A program made the translations under genes and the position numbers. 64,000 nucleotides of DNA. Origin: Anoxynatronum sibiricum (GTDB taxonomy: Bacteria; Bacillota; Clostridia; Peptostreptococcales; Tindalliaceae). The notes under the pieces were generated by a model. It saw nothing but the letters and a program-made list of their open reading frames with translations. It did not search any database and was not told the origin of the DNA. The stretch lies in assembly GCF_039414295.1 (NCBI RefSeq), contig NZ_JBCITM010000005.1, positions 124,001-188,000 of the forward strand. The letters run 5' to 3'. Positions 43,086 to 52,691 of the stretch are shown here, one piece after another (positions within the stretch are counted from its first letter, which is position 1; each line of letters starts with the position of its first letter).

Positions 43086-45611
43086 ATGACACAACAGCCC
43101 CCACCCCGGTTGATCAAACGCACCAAGCTCATCGGCTACCCCATGATCCTGGTAACCCTGGGCCTGATCATCATCAGTGTGGCCGGTGCCTACACCAGCA
43201 GGCATTTGATCATAAACCAAATTAAAGAAGATGGCGTCACCCTGGCCCACCAGATTGTCCGCCAGATTCAGGGGAATGAGTCTTCTGTCAGACTGGCCCG
43301 GCACATGATGGAAACCCACATTAGCAGTGCCAACCAGCTGGTGGTGGCCAACAGCGATCAGGTGAGCGATGATTACCTCACCCACTTGACACAAATCACT
43401 CTTATGGATGAAATCACCTGGCATGATGCTGACGGACAGGTGCTGTTTGCCAGTGACAATTCTCGGCGACGGCCTGTTGCCGCCGGTGATCCTTTATATG
43501 CTTTTTTGCGTGGCACTGATCAGGAGTTGATGGAGCCCTTGAGATTTATCAGCTTGACTGGTGAGAACTATCAATACGGTGCCCTGAAGCATCCCAGCGG
43601 CAAATTTGTCCGGTCAGGCATTCTGGCAGATAATGTGTTGGAGCTGACCCGGCAGTTCGGCTATCAGACACTGGTGGCACAGGTGGCTGAAAGTGAAAAC
43701 CTCACCTATGCCCTGGTGGTGGACCGTCAGATGACGGCCATCGCCGACTCTGATCTGAAAGATCTTGGCATTCGTTACGTTCCAGAGGAAGAAGCGGCCA
43801 TGCAGGCAGCTTTTCGCGGAGCTACAAAGGTAGCAGAGTGGTATGACGAATCCAGAAATGAACGGGTGATGGAGGTGATCACGCCCATTGTCACCGATGG
43901 AGAAATCGGCCATGTGCTCATCGTGGGCATGTCCATGGCCTCGGTGTATGACCATTTTCACCAAATGACCCTGATTTTCGTGGCAACGGCACTGGCGGTG
44001 CTGCTGGCCTTTTTGTGGCTCCAGCGGCGGCATGTGATGGCACCGGTGAAAGAGCTGGACGCAGGCATCAGCAGCATTGACATCAAAGAACAGATGGATT
44101 ACCGCATTCAGCTCTCCCCGGGCAATCCTTTCCTGGGTCTGGCGGCCACCATCAACCAAATCCTGGACCGCACCCAACAGTACTTCACCAGCCTCCAGGA
44201 AAACCAGCGTGACCTGGAAATATCCAACCAGAACATCACCGAAGCCTACCAGCGCATCCAGGCCTCTGAAGAAGCTCTCAACGATCAGCTGGCCTACATC
44301 ACAGAGCAGCAGGAATGGATTCAACACCAGGCCTATCATGACGACCTGACACAGCTTCCCAACCGGCGTCATTTCATGGAGCGGCTGGCCAGCTGCCTGC
44401 AGCATGAGTTTCAGGGGGCGGTGATTCTGGTGGACACCGATAACTTCAAAAGTATCAACGATACCATGGGGCATATATTTGGAGACAAAGTATTAAAACA
44501 GATGGGAGCAGAGCTTGTTTCCCTGCTGGGGGAAAGTGTGTTTCTCTCCAGGTTTGGCGGCGATGAGTTTCTGATTTTACTGGACAGACCCACCGATTCA
44601 CGACAGGTGGAATCTGTCGCGATGACCATAAAAAGCCATTTCAGCCGGCACTTTTCGGTGGAGGAGACCAGTGTTCATCTGACTCTGAGCATGGGCATTG
44701 CCACTTATCCGGAACATGGGCAAGACCCGGAGGCGCTGATCATGAAAGCCGATATGGCTCTTCACCGTGTGAAAACCATGGGGAAGAACAATTATCTTTT
44801 CTTTGATGAATCCATGACCAAAAGCATGCGGGAAAAAGCCCGGGTGGAAAACATTCTTCGGGAAGCGCTGGAAACCGACGGTTTCACCCTGCATTACCAA
44901 GCCCAGGTGATGGTGGCAACAGGAAAGCTGGCAGGCTTCGAAGCGCTGCTGCGCCTGAAGGACTTTTCGGTGCCCCCCGGCATCTTCATTTCCGTGGCAG
45001 AAGAAATAGGGCTGATTCTTGAAATTGGACGCTGGGTAACCCGGGCGGTGATCCGGCAGGTGGCAGCCTGGCAGGAGCAGGAGCTGTCGGTGATGCCCGT
45101 ATCCATCAATTTTTCAGCCCTGCAGCTCAACGACACCGATTATGTGGATTTTCTAAAGCGGGAACTTTACCAGATGAACGTCTCTCCCCAGCTGATTATG
45201 ATCGAAATCACCGAAAGTATTTTTCTGGACAACCGGGAAGAGACCCTGCGGTTTCTTCACCAGCTGAAAAACCTGGGCGTGGCAATCAGCATCGACGACT
45301 TCGGCACCGGCTACTCCTCCCTCAGCTACCTCACCGAAGTGCCGGCAGATGTGGTGAAGCTGGATAAAAGCCTTATTGACCGATATCTGGAAAAAAACAG
45401 CCAGGCAGTTATCGACAGCATGATTGCCCTGATCCACAGCTTGGACCTGGAGGTGCTTGCCGAGGGCGTTGAAGAAAAAGAGCAGTTTTGGCGGCTGGCT
45501 TCCTGCGGCTGCGACTATATTCAGGGGTACCTGTTCAGTAAACCCCTGCCGCCGGAAGACGCCGTGAATCTCTTTCATCAGAATTTTACCAGCCTCTTCA
45601 AAGAAGCATAG
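43086..45611 (+). CDS. Membrane GGDEF-EAL protein (c-di-GMP turnover)
   Basis: 841 residues from ATG 43086 (GAAGGAG at 43071-43077). A helix at about 13-35, an extracytoplasmic sensing domain (about 36-295, Cache-like), a second helix near 300-320 and a HAMP-like linker lead to a GGDEF domain (FGGDEF near 494) and an EAL domain (GFEALLRL near 618, DDFGTGYSS near 738). Both catalytic signatures are intact; an inhibitory RxxD site is not evident before GGDEF. It could make or degrade c-di-GMP, with the balance set by its sensor. Tight coupling to the swapped solute-binding protein suggests ligand-controlled signalling. Confidence 0.93.
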   Translation: MTQQPPPRLIKRTKLIGYPMILVTLGLIIISVAGAYTSRHLIINQIKEDGVTLAHQIVRQIQGNESSVRLARHMMETHISSANQLVVANSDQVSDDYLTHLTQITLMDEITWHDADGQVLFASDNSRRRPVAAGDPLYAFLRGTDQELMEPLRFISLTGENYQYGALKHPSGKFVRSGILADNVLELTRQFGYQTLVAQVAESENLTYALVVDRQMTAIADSDLKDLGIRYVPEEEAAMQAAFRGATKVAEWYDESRNERVMEVITPIVTDGEIGHVLIVGMSMASVYDHFHQMTLIFVATALAVLLAFLWLQRRHVMAPVKELDAGISSIDIKEQMDYRIQLSPGNPFLGLAATINQILDRTQQYFTSLQENQRDLEISNQNITEAYQRIQASEEALNDQLAYITEQQEWIQHQAYHDDLTQLPNRRHFMERLASCLQHEFQGAVILVDTDNFKSINDTMGHIFGDKVLKQMGAELVSLLGESVFLSRFGGDEFLILLDRPTDSRQVESVAMTIKSHFSRHFSVEETSVHLTLSMGIATYPEHGQDPEALIMKADMALHRVKTMGKNNYLFFDESMTKSMREKARVENILREALETDGFTLHYQAQVMVATGKLAGFEALLRLKDFSVPPGIFISVAEEIGLILEIGRWVTRAVIRQVAAWQEQELSVMPVSINFSALQLNDTDYVDFLKRELYQMNVSPQLIMIEITESIFLDNREETLRFLHQLKNLGVAISIDDFGTGYSSLSYLTEVPADVVKLDKSLIDRYLEKNSQAVIDSMIALIHSLDLEVLAEGVEEKEQFWRLASCGCDYIQGYLFSKPLPPEDAVNLFHQNFTSLFKEA

Positions 45612-45650
45612 GCTTATGGTAAAATGGGGAAATGACAAGGAGGATTGCCC

Positions 45651-46691
45651 ATGAAAAAAGGATGCCTGATTACACTCACAGTGGCGGGCCTGTTGATCTT
45701 CATCAGTGCCGCCCTTGGAATAGGCGCTTACCTGCTGGCCCCTGCGGCCCTGTCTGTCACCGTGCATGAAGATCCCGCAGAAATCACCGTTGCCCCCGGC
45801 GACAGCCTGCACCGGGTGTCGGAGCAACTGAAAGAAGCAGGGGTGATTCGCAGTGCCCTCTGGTTTCGCCGCAAAGGCCAGGAGGAAGGCATCGACCGGC
45901 TCATCAAGCCGGGAACCCTGGTGATCGAGCCTGGCAGCCACATCGACGATGTCTTCGAAGCCTTAACCATCGACCGCCAGCAGCGGGAACAGGTACGGGT
46001 CACTTTTCCCGAAGGCTTCACCCTTTATCAAATGGCCCGTCGGCTGGAAGAGCGGGAGATTGTCGATGCCGAAGAATTTCTGGAAGCCACCCGGCGATAC
46101 CATGCAGCCGGCGACTATTCCTTTGATGCCAGTCAGCTCTATTTTCCCCTGGAAGGCTACTTGTTTCCCGACACCTACCAGTTTGAAGTGGATGCCACCG
46201 CCGATGAAATTGTCGCAGTGATGGCCCGGCAAATGGAAAAAGTGCTCACCCCAGAGTGGCGCCAGCGGGCAGAAGAAATGGGGTACACCACCCACCAGCT
46301 GCTGACCCTGGCCTCCCTCATCGAAAAGGAAGCCTTTGGCGATCATGAACGGCCCACCATCGCCGGCGTGGTATATAATCGGCTGGAAATCGACATGCTT
46401 CTTCAGTTCTGCTCCTCAGTGCTGTATGGACTGGATGACGGTCAGGAGCTGGCTACCCGCCTCCTCTACCGGGACCTGGAAGAACCCCACCCTTTTAACA
46501 CCTACAAATACAAGGGCCTCCCCCCTGGCCCCATTGCCAACCCTGGCAGGGCTTCCATTGAAGCGGCCCTTTACCCTGAAGACAATGACTATCTCTACTT
46601 TGTGGTGGGCGACGGCGGCCACAATTTCAGCCGGGAGTACCGGGACCACCTTCAAAATGTGGAGGCCTACCGCAACCGAAGTGATGAGTAA
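45651..46691 (+). CDS. mltG: Endolytic murein transglycosylase MltG
   Basis: 346 residues from ATG 45651 (AAGGAGG at 45638-45644). An N-terminal membrane helix (LITLTVAGLLIFISAALGIGAYLL), a LysM-like subdomain (about 40-120) and the YceG/MltG catalytic domain follow. The catalytic glutamate lies in LASLIEKEAF, and the family signature FNTYKYKGLPPGPIANPG is present. MltG cuts nascent glycan strands at the membrane and helps set their length. The usual sequence around the asparagine-free QFCSSVLYGL segment deviates slightly from the common LQSDPTVIYGL. Confidence 0.94.
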   Translation: MKKGCLITLTVAGLLIFISAALGIGAYLLAPAALSVTVHEDPAEITVAPGDSLHRVSEQLKEAGVIRSALWFRRKGQEEGIDRLIKPGTLVIEPGSHIDDVFEALTIDRQQREQVRVTFPEGFTLYQMARRLEEREIVDAEEFLEATRRYHAAGDYSFDASQLYFPLEGYLFPDTYQFEVDATADEIVAVMARQMEKVLTPEWRQRAEEMGYTTHQLLTLASLIEKEAFGDHERPTIAGVVYNRLEIDMLLQFCSSVLYGLDDGQELATRLLYRDLEEPHPFNTYKYKGLPPGPIANPGRASIEAALYPEDNDYLYFVVGDGGHNFSREYRDHLQNVEAYRNRSDE

Positions 46692-46740
46692 GGTGGCGAC
46701 CATGATGATGGTCTGAATAGAAAGATGCACTATGAAGAAA

Positions 46741-46815
46741 GCAGCAGCCAGCGGGGTGATGATGTCGACAGACAACCCAGGCGTGCTGCTTTTTTGAGAT
46801 AAAAAAACAGCACGC
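46741..46815 (+). terminator. Terminator after mltG with an overlapping alternative hairpin
   Basis: GCAGCA (46741-46746), GCC and GGGT pair with ACCC, GGC and TGCTGC (up to 46789), followed by six T (46790-46795). The descending arm also starts a second, longer hairpin, GCGTGCTG-CTTTTTT with AAAAAA-CAGCACGC (46781-46815). The two folds exclude each other. The remaining spacer to 47039 shows no gene. Confidence 0.65.
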
Positions 46816-47039
46816 GCAAAAAAGCTGTTGAAAAATGTGCTGCAGGGCACTTCTTGTGAAAAGTTACCTGGTGCAGTGAACCGGGTAAATACATAGTGAT
46901 AATGAGAAGGATGATGACAATGACAAGAATGACAATAATGGAAATGTGACAACGCAAGGACAGCTTTAAAATCGCCGGTGACAGGGGATTGGATAGATTT
47001 AGAGGAACCAATTAAAAGGGAGAAAAGGAGGTGACTGGC

Positions 47040-47768
47040 ATGAATCGAAAACGAGTACTTATCTTGCTGGTGGCTGCGGCAGCGCTGGGCATCTATCTCA
47101 CCGCCGCCGACAGTCTCGTTGCCTGGATCGCTTTTTTTCGCCCTGACGACATTCAGGAGCTGGTGCGGCATTACGGTTTCTGGGGAAAGCTGTTGTTTTT
47201 TGGACTGGCCGCCATCCGTCCCTTTTTATTCATGCCTGTTTCCGTCTTTTTCATCACCGGCGGCATTGCCTTTGGCACCCTTCAGGGATCAGCCCTGGCC
47301 ATCGGCGGTCTGGTAATCTCCTCCAGCCTCTGCTACTGGCTGGCCCACCGTTTCCAGTGTCTTTTCTACAAAATCGTTCATGAAAAATACATCCGCAAGG
47401 TGCAGGAGGCCGCAGCCACCAATCTGGTGAGCAAAACTTTTTCCCTGCGGGTTTCTCCCGGAATGCCCTTCGACATCATCAGCTACGCCGCCGGTCTCAC
47501 CAACATCTCCTATCGAAAATTCATCTGGGGCACTTTTCTGGGGGCCATTCCCAAGGGAGTGCTCTACACCTACCTGGCAGACAACCTGGACAACTACTTT
47601 TCTCCCCAAACCATCACTGCTTACTCGCTGCTGCTGGCCATCGCCCTGGGCCCCCACCTCTACCACTGGGTTCAGAAAAAACGCCGGCCAAAAGAAGCTG
47701 GCACCAAAGAGAATGGTACCAAAGAGAATGAAGTGCCGGTGCCTCCCTGGAAACCACCAGATTGTTGA
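47040..47768 (+). CDS. TVP38/TMEM64 family (DedA-like) membrane protein
   Basis: 242 residues from ATG 47040 (AAGGAGG just upstream). Five or six hydrophobic segments; the SNARE-associated/VTT domain is recognised by FMPVSVFFITGGIAFGTLQGS, followed by FSLRVSPGMPFDIISYAAGLTNISYRKFIWGTFLGAIPKG. Members of this superfamily are lipid scramblase-like or proton-coupled membrane proteins. The C-terminal 30 residues are Lys/Glu/Pro-rich with a twice-repeated TKEN. Its place after mltG does not reveal a specific role. Confidence 0.9.
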   Translation: MNRKRVLILLVAAAALGIYLTAADSLVAWIAFFRPDDIQELVRHYGFWGKLLFFGLAAIRPFLFMPVSVFFITGGIAFGTLQGSALAIGGLVISSSLCYWLAHRFQCLFYKIVHEKYIRKVQEAAATNLVSKTFSLRVSPGMPFDIISYAAGLTNISYRKFIWGTFLGAIPKGVLYTYLADNLDNYFSPQTITAYSLLLAIALGPHLYHWVQKKRRPKEAGTKENGTKENEVPVPPWKPPDC

Positions 47769-47895
47769 AGGATTGGTGTGGTTGCGTTCTTCTGTTGGGG
47801 AAGGGGATAGATTGATTGTTCACGACTGTTGAGGCAACGTGATTGCCTTTCGACAGTGTTTCAACTGAACTGATACAAGATGACAAATGATGAAG

Positions 47896-47936
47896 CACCC
47901 CTTAAAATTGGCAAAGAATTTTAAGGAGGTGTTTTT
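47896..47936 (+). terminator. Intrinsic terminator
   Basis: CACCCCTTAAAATT (47896-47909) pairs with AATTTTAAGGAGGTG (47917-47931), then five T. It isolates the following cluster from upstream transcription. Confidence 0.85.
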
Positions 47937-48019
47937 GCTTTTTTATGTATCATAATGAGACGAGCTATAATGTGAGTCATCAGAAATGATCAAGCAGACA
48001 GAAAAAATAACAAAATTGC

Positions 48020-48085
48020 TTGCATTATTAAGAAAGAGGAAATATAATCATAACGAGACAAATAAACAATGAGTCTCAAAATGAT
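48020..48085 (+). promoter_or_regulatory. Promoter and symmetrical operator of the sulfur-compound cluster
   Basis: TTGCAT (48020-48025), 17-bp spacer, TATAAT (48043-48048). Overlapping the -10 box, ATCATAACGAGAC (48047-48059) and GTCTCAAAATGAT (48073-48085) form an inverted repeat of the type ATCAT-N3-GAGAC-N13-GTCTC-N3-ATGAT. A third half-site, ATCATAATGAGAC, lies at 47949-47961. The position across the transcription start suggests repression; the half-site 98 bp upstream could support looping. Confidence 0.72.
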
Positions 48086-48117
48086 ACTAATAACAAAAAG
48101 GGATGGAGGAAAAGTGA

Positions 48118-48615
48118 ATGACAACCATCAATAACCAAAAGAAAAAACAGGAAGATGACGTAACGGCACTTCTGAGGGGTGCCATTGAACACCGGGCCAC
48201 CTGGATGGGATTGACTTATCTGGCGGCGAAAGAGGCCGGATGTGATGCAGAAAAAATAACCCGGGCGGCCATCAGAAAAACGGGCAATATTCATGGCGCC
48301 AACATTAAGAAAGCCATGGAAAAAGGAGAAAGTCTGGTTGATTTCAGACATGCCTTCTTAACCAGTCATGTCATTAATATTTTTGAAATGGACATTAAAG
48401 AGCTGGAGACAGAGAACTTTAAAATTGAGTTCAATTATTGCCCGCTGGTGAGTGCTTGGCAGAAGCTGGGAATGGACAACGAAACCATTGATCTTCTTTG
48501 TGACATGGCAATGGATGGTGATCGTGGCATTGCAGAAGCTATCGGAGCAACCTTTGAGCTGGGTGACACCATTGCCAAGGGATGTGCCACCTGCAAGCTT
48601 CATTTCTCCAAATAA
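48118..48615 (+). CDS. L-2-amino-thiazoline-4-carboxylic acid hydrolase family protein
   Basis: 165 residues. The order VTALLRGAIEHRATWMGLTYLAAKEAG at the N-terminus, FNYCPLVSAWQKLGMD in the middle and GDTIAKGCATCKLHF at the end match the family named for the Pseudomonas enzyme that opens D/L-2-amino-thiazoline-4-carboxylate to S- or N-carbamoyl-cysteine. Three conserved cysteines are present. Many family members have no tested activity, so the substrate here is inferred. It is first in the operon, ahead of an amino-acid-type importer and cysteine-handling enzymes, which fits a sulfur-compound substrate. Confidence 0.78.
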   Translation: MTTINNQKKKQEDDVTALLRGAIEHRATWMGLTYLAAKEAGCDAEKITRAAIRKTGNIHGANIKKAMEKGESLVDFRHAFLTSHVINIFEMDIKELETENFKIEFNYCPLVSAWQKLGMDNETIDLLCDMAMDGDRGIAEAIGATFELGDTIAKGCATCKLHFSK

Positions 48616-48719
48616 GGCAGGCAATTAAAACCAGGACATAACGGATTTGCTAAGGCTGACACAGCATTTCTGAAACAGTTGACCAGTTGATCATGAACAG
48701 GAATGAGAGGAGCTTAAAG

Positions 48720-49841
48720 ATGAAAAAAACAATCAGTTTAATGTTGATCCTTGCCTTGGTTCTCGTCAGTATGACTGGCTGTGGAAGCAGCTCAACAGAT
48801 GCCGGATCGGTTAAAATGGCAATAGCAGCACCGATGACCGGAGATTTTGCAGAATACGGCACCGGTTTTCGAAATGCGGTTGAATTGATGGTCAATGAAT
48901 GGAATGAAAACGGCGGTGTATTAGGTCAGCAGATAGAACTGGTGGTCTATGATGATAAAAATGATGGTGAAGAAGCAGCCACCATCGCAGAGCGAATTGC
49001 CTCAGATGACAACATCATGGGAGTGGTGGGGCACTTTGCCAGTGGTGTCTGTATGGCGGCAACACCCACCTACCAGGAAACAGGCATCGTGAATATCTCT
49101 CCTTCTGCATCTCATCCCGACTTCACAAAAGAAGGGGATTACATTTTCAGAAACAACACCGTGATCAATGTGGAAGCTGAAGCAGCCGTGGCAATTGCAA
49201 CAGAGCTTTACGGAAAAAGCAAAGTGGGCATTCTGTCAGTTCGGAACGACTGGGGTGCCAGCACCGCTGAAATTACAAAGGAACTGGTGGCAGCCGCTGG
49301 TGCAGAGGTGGTGGATCATCAGGAAATTCTGGATGGCACCGTTGATTTCAGTCCAAACATTTCGCGTCTTCACAATGCTGGTGCAGAAGTGATTATTGTG
49401 GCAGCCATGTATAATGTGCTGGGACCCTTTGCATCTCAATATCAAGATGTGAACCCGGATATTCAGTTTGTAGGATTCTCCAATGCGTATAGCCGTCAGC
49501 TTATTGAACTGGCCGGCGACAGTGCAGAAGGTATTCACTTCCCCACCCAGTTTTTCGACGGTTCCACAGATGAAAACGTTGTCGCCTTTGTTGAAGCTTA
49601 CAAAGAAGCGCATGGATCAACACCCAGCAGCTTGACCGCCCAGGCCTATGACAGTGCAGGCATTATCCTGACTGCCATTCAAAACGCGGGTGAACTGGAT
49701 CGTGCTGCCATTCGGGATCAGGTGGCAGCCATTGAATACAATGGTGTCACAGGGTTTACAACCTTTAATGAATCCAGAGATTCAGTACGGCCCTTCACAG
49801 TGGTGAAAATTCACCAGGGAGAGTTTGTGGAAGCAAGATAA
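48720..49841 (+). CDS. Branched-chain-amino-acid-type ABC transporter substrate-binding lipoprotein
   Basis: 373 residues from ATG 48720 (GAGGAG upstream). Lipoprotein signal MKKTISLMLILALVLVSMTGC. The mature part is a type I periplasmic-binding fold (Peripla_BP_6): MAIAAPMTGDFAEYGTGFRNAVEL, VVGHFASGVCMAATPTYQETG, VGILSVRNDWG. Relatives of LivJ bind branched-chain amino acids, amides, urea or aromatic acids, so the ligand is not fixed by homology. Context suggests a thiazoline or another cysteine-related compound. Four further transporter genes follow. Confidence 0.92.
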   Translation: MKKTISLMLILALVLVSMTGCGSSSTDAGSVKMAIAAPMTGDFAEYGTGFRNAVELMVNEWNENGGVLGQQIELVVYDDKNDGEEAATIAERIASDDNIMGVVGHFASGVCMAATPTYQETGIVNISPSASHPDFTKEGDYIFRNNTVINVEAEAAVAIATELYGKSKVGILSVRNDWGASTAEITKELVAAAGAEVVDHQEILDGTVDFSPNISRLHNAGAEVIIVAAMYNVLGPFASQYQDVNPDIQFVGFSNAYSRQLIELAGDSAEGIHFPTQFFDGSTDENVVAFVEAYKEAHGSTPSSLTAQAYDSAGIILTAIQNAGELDRAAIRDQVAAIEYNGVTGFTTFNESRDSVRPFTVVKIHQGEFVEAR

Positions 49842-49978
49842 ACCGATAACATTAAGTGATATGCAAACCTGCAGGGATGCCAAAGCAGATGATGCGCCGC
49901 ATCCCTGCAGCCAACAATCTTTAATGATACCAACACCGAGACAGGAATGTAGTGACAAAGAAGCGATGGGGTGAACGA

Positions 49979-50854
49979 ATGGTAATGGAACAGTTGATTA
50001 ATGGACTGACCATTGGAATTATCTACGCTTTAATTGCTGTGGGTTACTCCCTTGTTTTTGGCATATTAAGGCTGGTGAATTTTTCCCATGGGTCCGTTTA
50101 TGCTTTTGGCGCACACATGTCATTGCTTTTTATTTCCATGGAGTTCGGAATTGTACCGGCGGTCATTGCCAGTATGATTTTCACGGGAATGCTGGGCATT
50201 GCCATCGACAAACTTTCTCTGGAGCCCCTGCGAATGAAAGGCTCCAAACCAATTGCCGCACTCATTACAACCATCGGCATATCCTACATCATTCAAAACA
50301 TGCTGATGATTGTTTTTGGCAGTGAAACAAAGAGTTTTCCCCGGCTGTTCAACTATGGAACAGTTCATATTTTTGGAGTTAATGTGGGAAGCACACAAAT
50401 CGCCATCTTTTTCATCTCATTAGTTCTTTTGGTGGCTTTGACGGCAATTATCCATTACACAAAGGTAGGCCTGGCCATGAGAGGCGTGGAGCAAAATGCC
50501 AAAGCATCGTATCTAATGGGAATCAATGTCAATCGAGTGGTGACCTTCACCTTTTTTCTGGGAGGCGTTTCTGCTGCCATTGCAGGCACTTTGGTGAGCG
50601 GCTACTACCAGATGGTGTCACCGGGAATGGGATTTATGCCAGGGCTGAAAGCGTTCTCAGCAGCGGTGCTGGGCGGCATAGGAATCCTGTACGGATCCGT
50701 CATCGGCGGATTGGTGGTGGGCATTTCCGAGACCTTTGCAGCAACCTATCTCGGCGGCAGTTACCGGGATGCAGTGGCTTTTATTATTCTGATTCTTGTT
50801 CTTCTGGTTAGACCCAACGGTTTATTCGGAAAGAAAGGCATAAAGAAGGTGTGA
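49979..50854 (+). CDS. ABC transporter permease, LivH type
   Basis: 291 residues from ATG 49979 (GGGGTGA upstream); GTG 49952 and ATG 49985 are alternatives. Typical opening MEQLINGLTIGIIYALIAVGYSLVFGILRLVNFSHG, then eight or so membrane helices and the EAA-like cytoplasmic loop GVEQNAKASYLMGINVNRVV. Pairs with the LivM-type permease encoded next. Integral cytoplasmic-membrane protein. Confidence 0.92.
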   Translation: MVMEQLINGLTIGIIYALIAVGYSLVFGILRLVNFSHGSVYAFGAHMSLLFISMEFGIVPAVIASMIFTGMLGIAIDKLSLEPLRMKGSKPIAALITTIGISYIIQNMLMIVFGSETKSFPRLFNYGTVHIFGVNVGSTQIAIFFISLVLLVALTAIIHYTKVGLAMRGVEQNAKASYLMGINVNRVVTFTFFLGGVSAAIAGTLVSGYYQMVSPGMGFMPGLKAFSAAVLGGIGILYGSVIGGLVVGISETFAATYLGGSYRDAVAFIILILVLLVRPNGLFGKKGIKKV

Positions 50855-50858
50855 ATCC

Positions 50859-51875
50859 ATGGATGAGTTGAGGAGATTAATAAAAGAAAAACGCATACCG
50901 CTTTATCGTAAAATGGATCAGTACCGGAACCACATCATTGCAGGGCTGTTGCTGTTGCTGCTGGCACTGCCTTACCTGCTGAACTCCCAGTATATCATGC
51001 GCATCATTATCATGATCTGTGTCTACAGCATGCTTGGCATGTCGCTGGGACTGATCACAGGCTATGCCGGGCAGACCTCCCTGGGGCACGCAGCCTTTTA
51101 TGCCATTGGAGCCTATACGTCGGCGATTATTAGTGTGACCTACGGCGTCAGCTTTTTTATCACCGCTCCCATCGCGGCCTGTGTCGCTGCATTAATGGGG
51201 CTTTTGCTCGGACTTCCGACGTTAAGACTCTCCGGAACGTATCTGGCGATCACCACGCTGGGATTTGCAGAAGTGGTGCGGATGATCTTTCTTAACTGGG
51301 AGAGGGTCACCAATGGCCCCCTGGGCATTTCCAGAATCCCGCGACCGGTCTTTTTTGGCATTGAGCTGACGATTGCAAACAACGGCATGTATTACCTGGT
51401 GCTGGCGCTGCTTCTGGTGACCACCCTGGTCATGCATTTCATTGTCAGGTCCAAATTTGGACGAGCGCTGACAGCCATACGGGATGATGAAGTGGCGGCA
51501 GTCATGATGGGCGTACGCACCACTTATTACAAAATCATTGCGTTTGTCGTGGGTGCTTTTTTCGCAGGCCTGGCCGGTGCTTTCTACGCACACATGATTC
51601 GATTTATCGATCCAAACACCTTCACCTTTGATACATCAATCCTGATCCTGAGCATTGTGATTTTGGGAGGAATGGGAACCATCAAGGGAATGTTTTTAGG
51701 AGCCATCCTGTTGATTAGTTTTCCTGAACTGCTGCGTTTTGTTCAGGAGTATCGCTTTGTGTTGTATGGGCTGATATTGGTGCTCATGATGCGATTCCGT
51801 CCACAGGGGCTGCTGGGTGGTCAGCAGAAAACGGATTATGCCTTTCCCAAGGGGATGAAGGTTGACAATCAATGA
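50859..51875 (+). CDS. ABC transporter permease, LivM type
   Basis: 338 residues. About ten hydrophobic segments with the LivM hallmark GLITGYAGQTSLGHAAFYAIGAYTSA and the coupling loop TAIRDDEVAAVMMGV. Heterodimer partner of the LivH-type permease; 4 bp separate the two genes. The N-terminal 30 residues are basic and longer than in many LivM proteins. Confidence 0.92.
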   Translation: MDELRRLIKEKRIPLYRKMDQYRNHIIAGLLLLLLALPYLLNSQYIMRIIIMICVYSMLGMSLGLITGYAGQTSLGHAAFYAIGAYTSAIISVTYGVSFFITAPIAACVAALMGLLLGLPTLRLSGTYLAITTLGFAEVVRMIFLNWERVTNGPLGISRIPRPVFFGIELTIANNGMYYLVLALLLVTTLVMHFIVRSKFGRALTAIRDDEVAAVMMGVRTTYYKIIAFVVGAFFAGLAGAFYAHMIRFIDPNTFTFDTSILILSIVILGGMGTIKGMFLGAILLISFPELLRFVQEYRFVLYGLILVLMMRFRPQGLLGGQQKTDYAFPKGMKVDNQ

Positions 51876-51920
51876 GGAGAAGGGCAACCGATCAGAATCC
51901 GATAAAGGAAGGTACTGACT

Positions 51921-52691
51921 ATGGCATATCTATCCATCGATAATATTTCAATGCATTTTGGCGGTCTGGTGGCATTGGACGATGTCTCCATTCAGGTTGA
52001 ACCCGGCGAAATCGTCAGCATCATCGGGCCAAACGGAGCGGGTAAAACCACTCTGTTCAATGTCATTACCGGTGTGTATAAACCCACCGGAGGAAGCATT
52101 CATTTTGAAAATCAGCCAATCCACAATAAAGAGCCCCAGGAAATTGTCAAAGCAGGGATCGCGCGCACCTTTCAAAACATTCGTTTATGCAAAGACATGC
52201 GCGTCATCGAAAATGTGCTCTTGGGAATGCACACCCACACAGACTATCATTTTTGGGATGTGGTCTTCAGAACAAAAAAGTTTAAAACCATCGAACTTGA
52301 AAAGCACGAAGAAGCCCTGCGGATTTTGACATCCATCGGCCTTCAGGATCAAATACACAACTATGCAACGAATCTTCCCTATGGTGCCCAAAGAAGACTT
52401 GAAATATCCAGGGCCATCTCCACAAAAGCCAAAATCATCCTGCTGGATGAACCTGCGGCGGGCATGAATGAATTTGAGACCGACGCCCTGCTGGATTTCA
52501 TCATGGAGCTGAAAATACAAGGGTTCACCATTATTCTCATCGAACATGATATGCGGTTGGTGATGAATATTTCCGACAGAATCTATGTCATTGATCATGG
52601 CAAAAAAATTGCGGAAGGGCTTCCGAAAGACATTGCCAAAAATCCCCGAGTCATTGAAGCCTACCTTGGAAGGAAGGAAGAAAATGCTTAA
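51921..52691 (+). CDS. ABC transporter ATP-binding protein, LivG type
   Basis: 256 residues. Walker A GPNGAGKTT, signature-type NLPYGAQRRLEIS, Walker B IILLDEPAAGMNEFE and H-loop EHDMRLV. The AGMN phrase after Walker B separates LivG from LivF. Overlaps the LivF-type gene by 8 bp. Confidence 0.93.
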   Translation: MAYLSIDNISMHFGGLVALDDVSIQVEPGEIVSIIGPNGAGKTTLFNVITGVYKPTGGSIHFENQPIHNKEPQEIVKAGIARTFQNIRLCKDMRVIENVLLGMHTHTDYHFWDVVFRTKKFKTIELEKHEEALRILTSIGLQDQIHNYATNLPYGAQRRLEISRAISTKAKIILLDEPAAGMNEFETDALLDFIMELKIQGFTIILIEHDMRLVMNISDRIYVIDHGKKIAEGLPKDIAKNPRVIEAYLGRKEENA

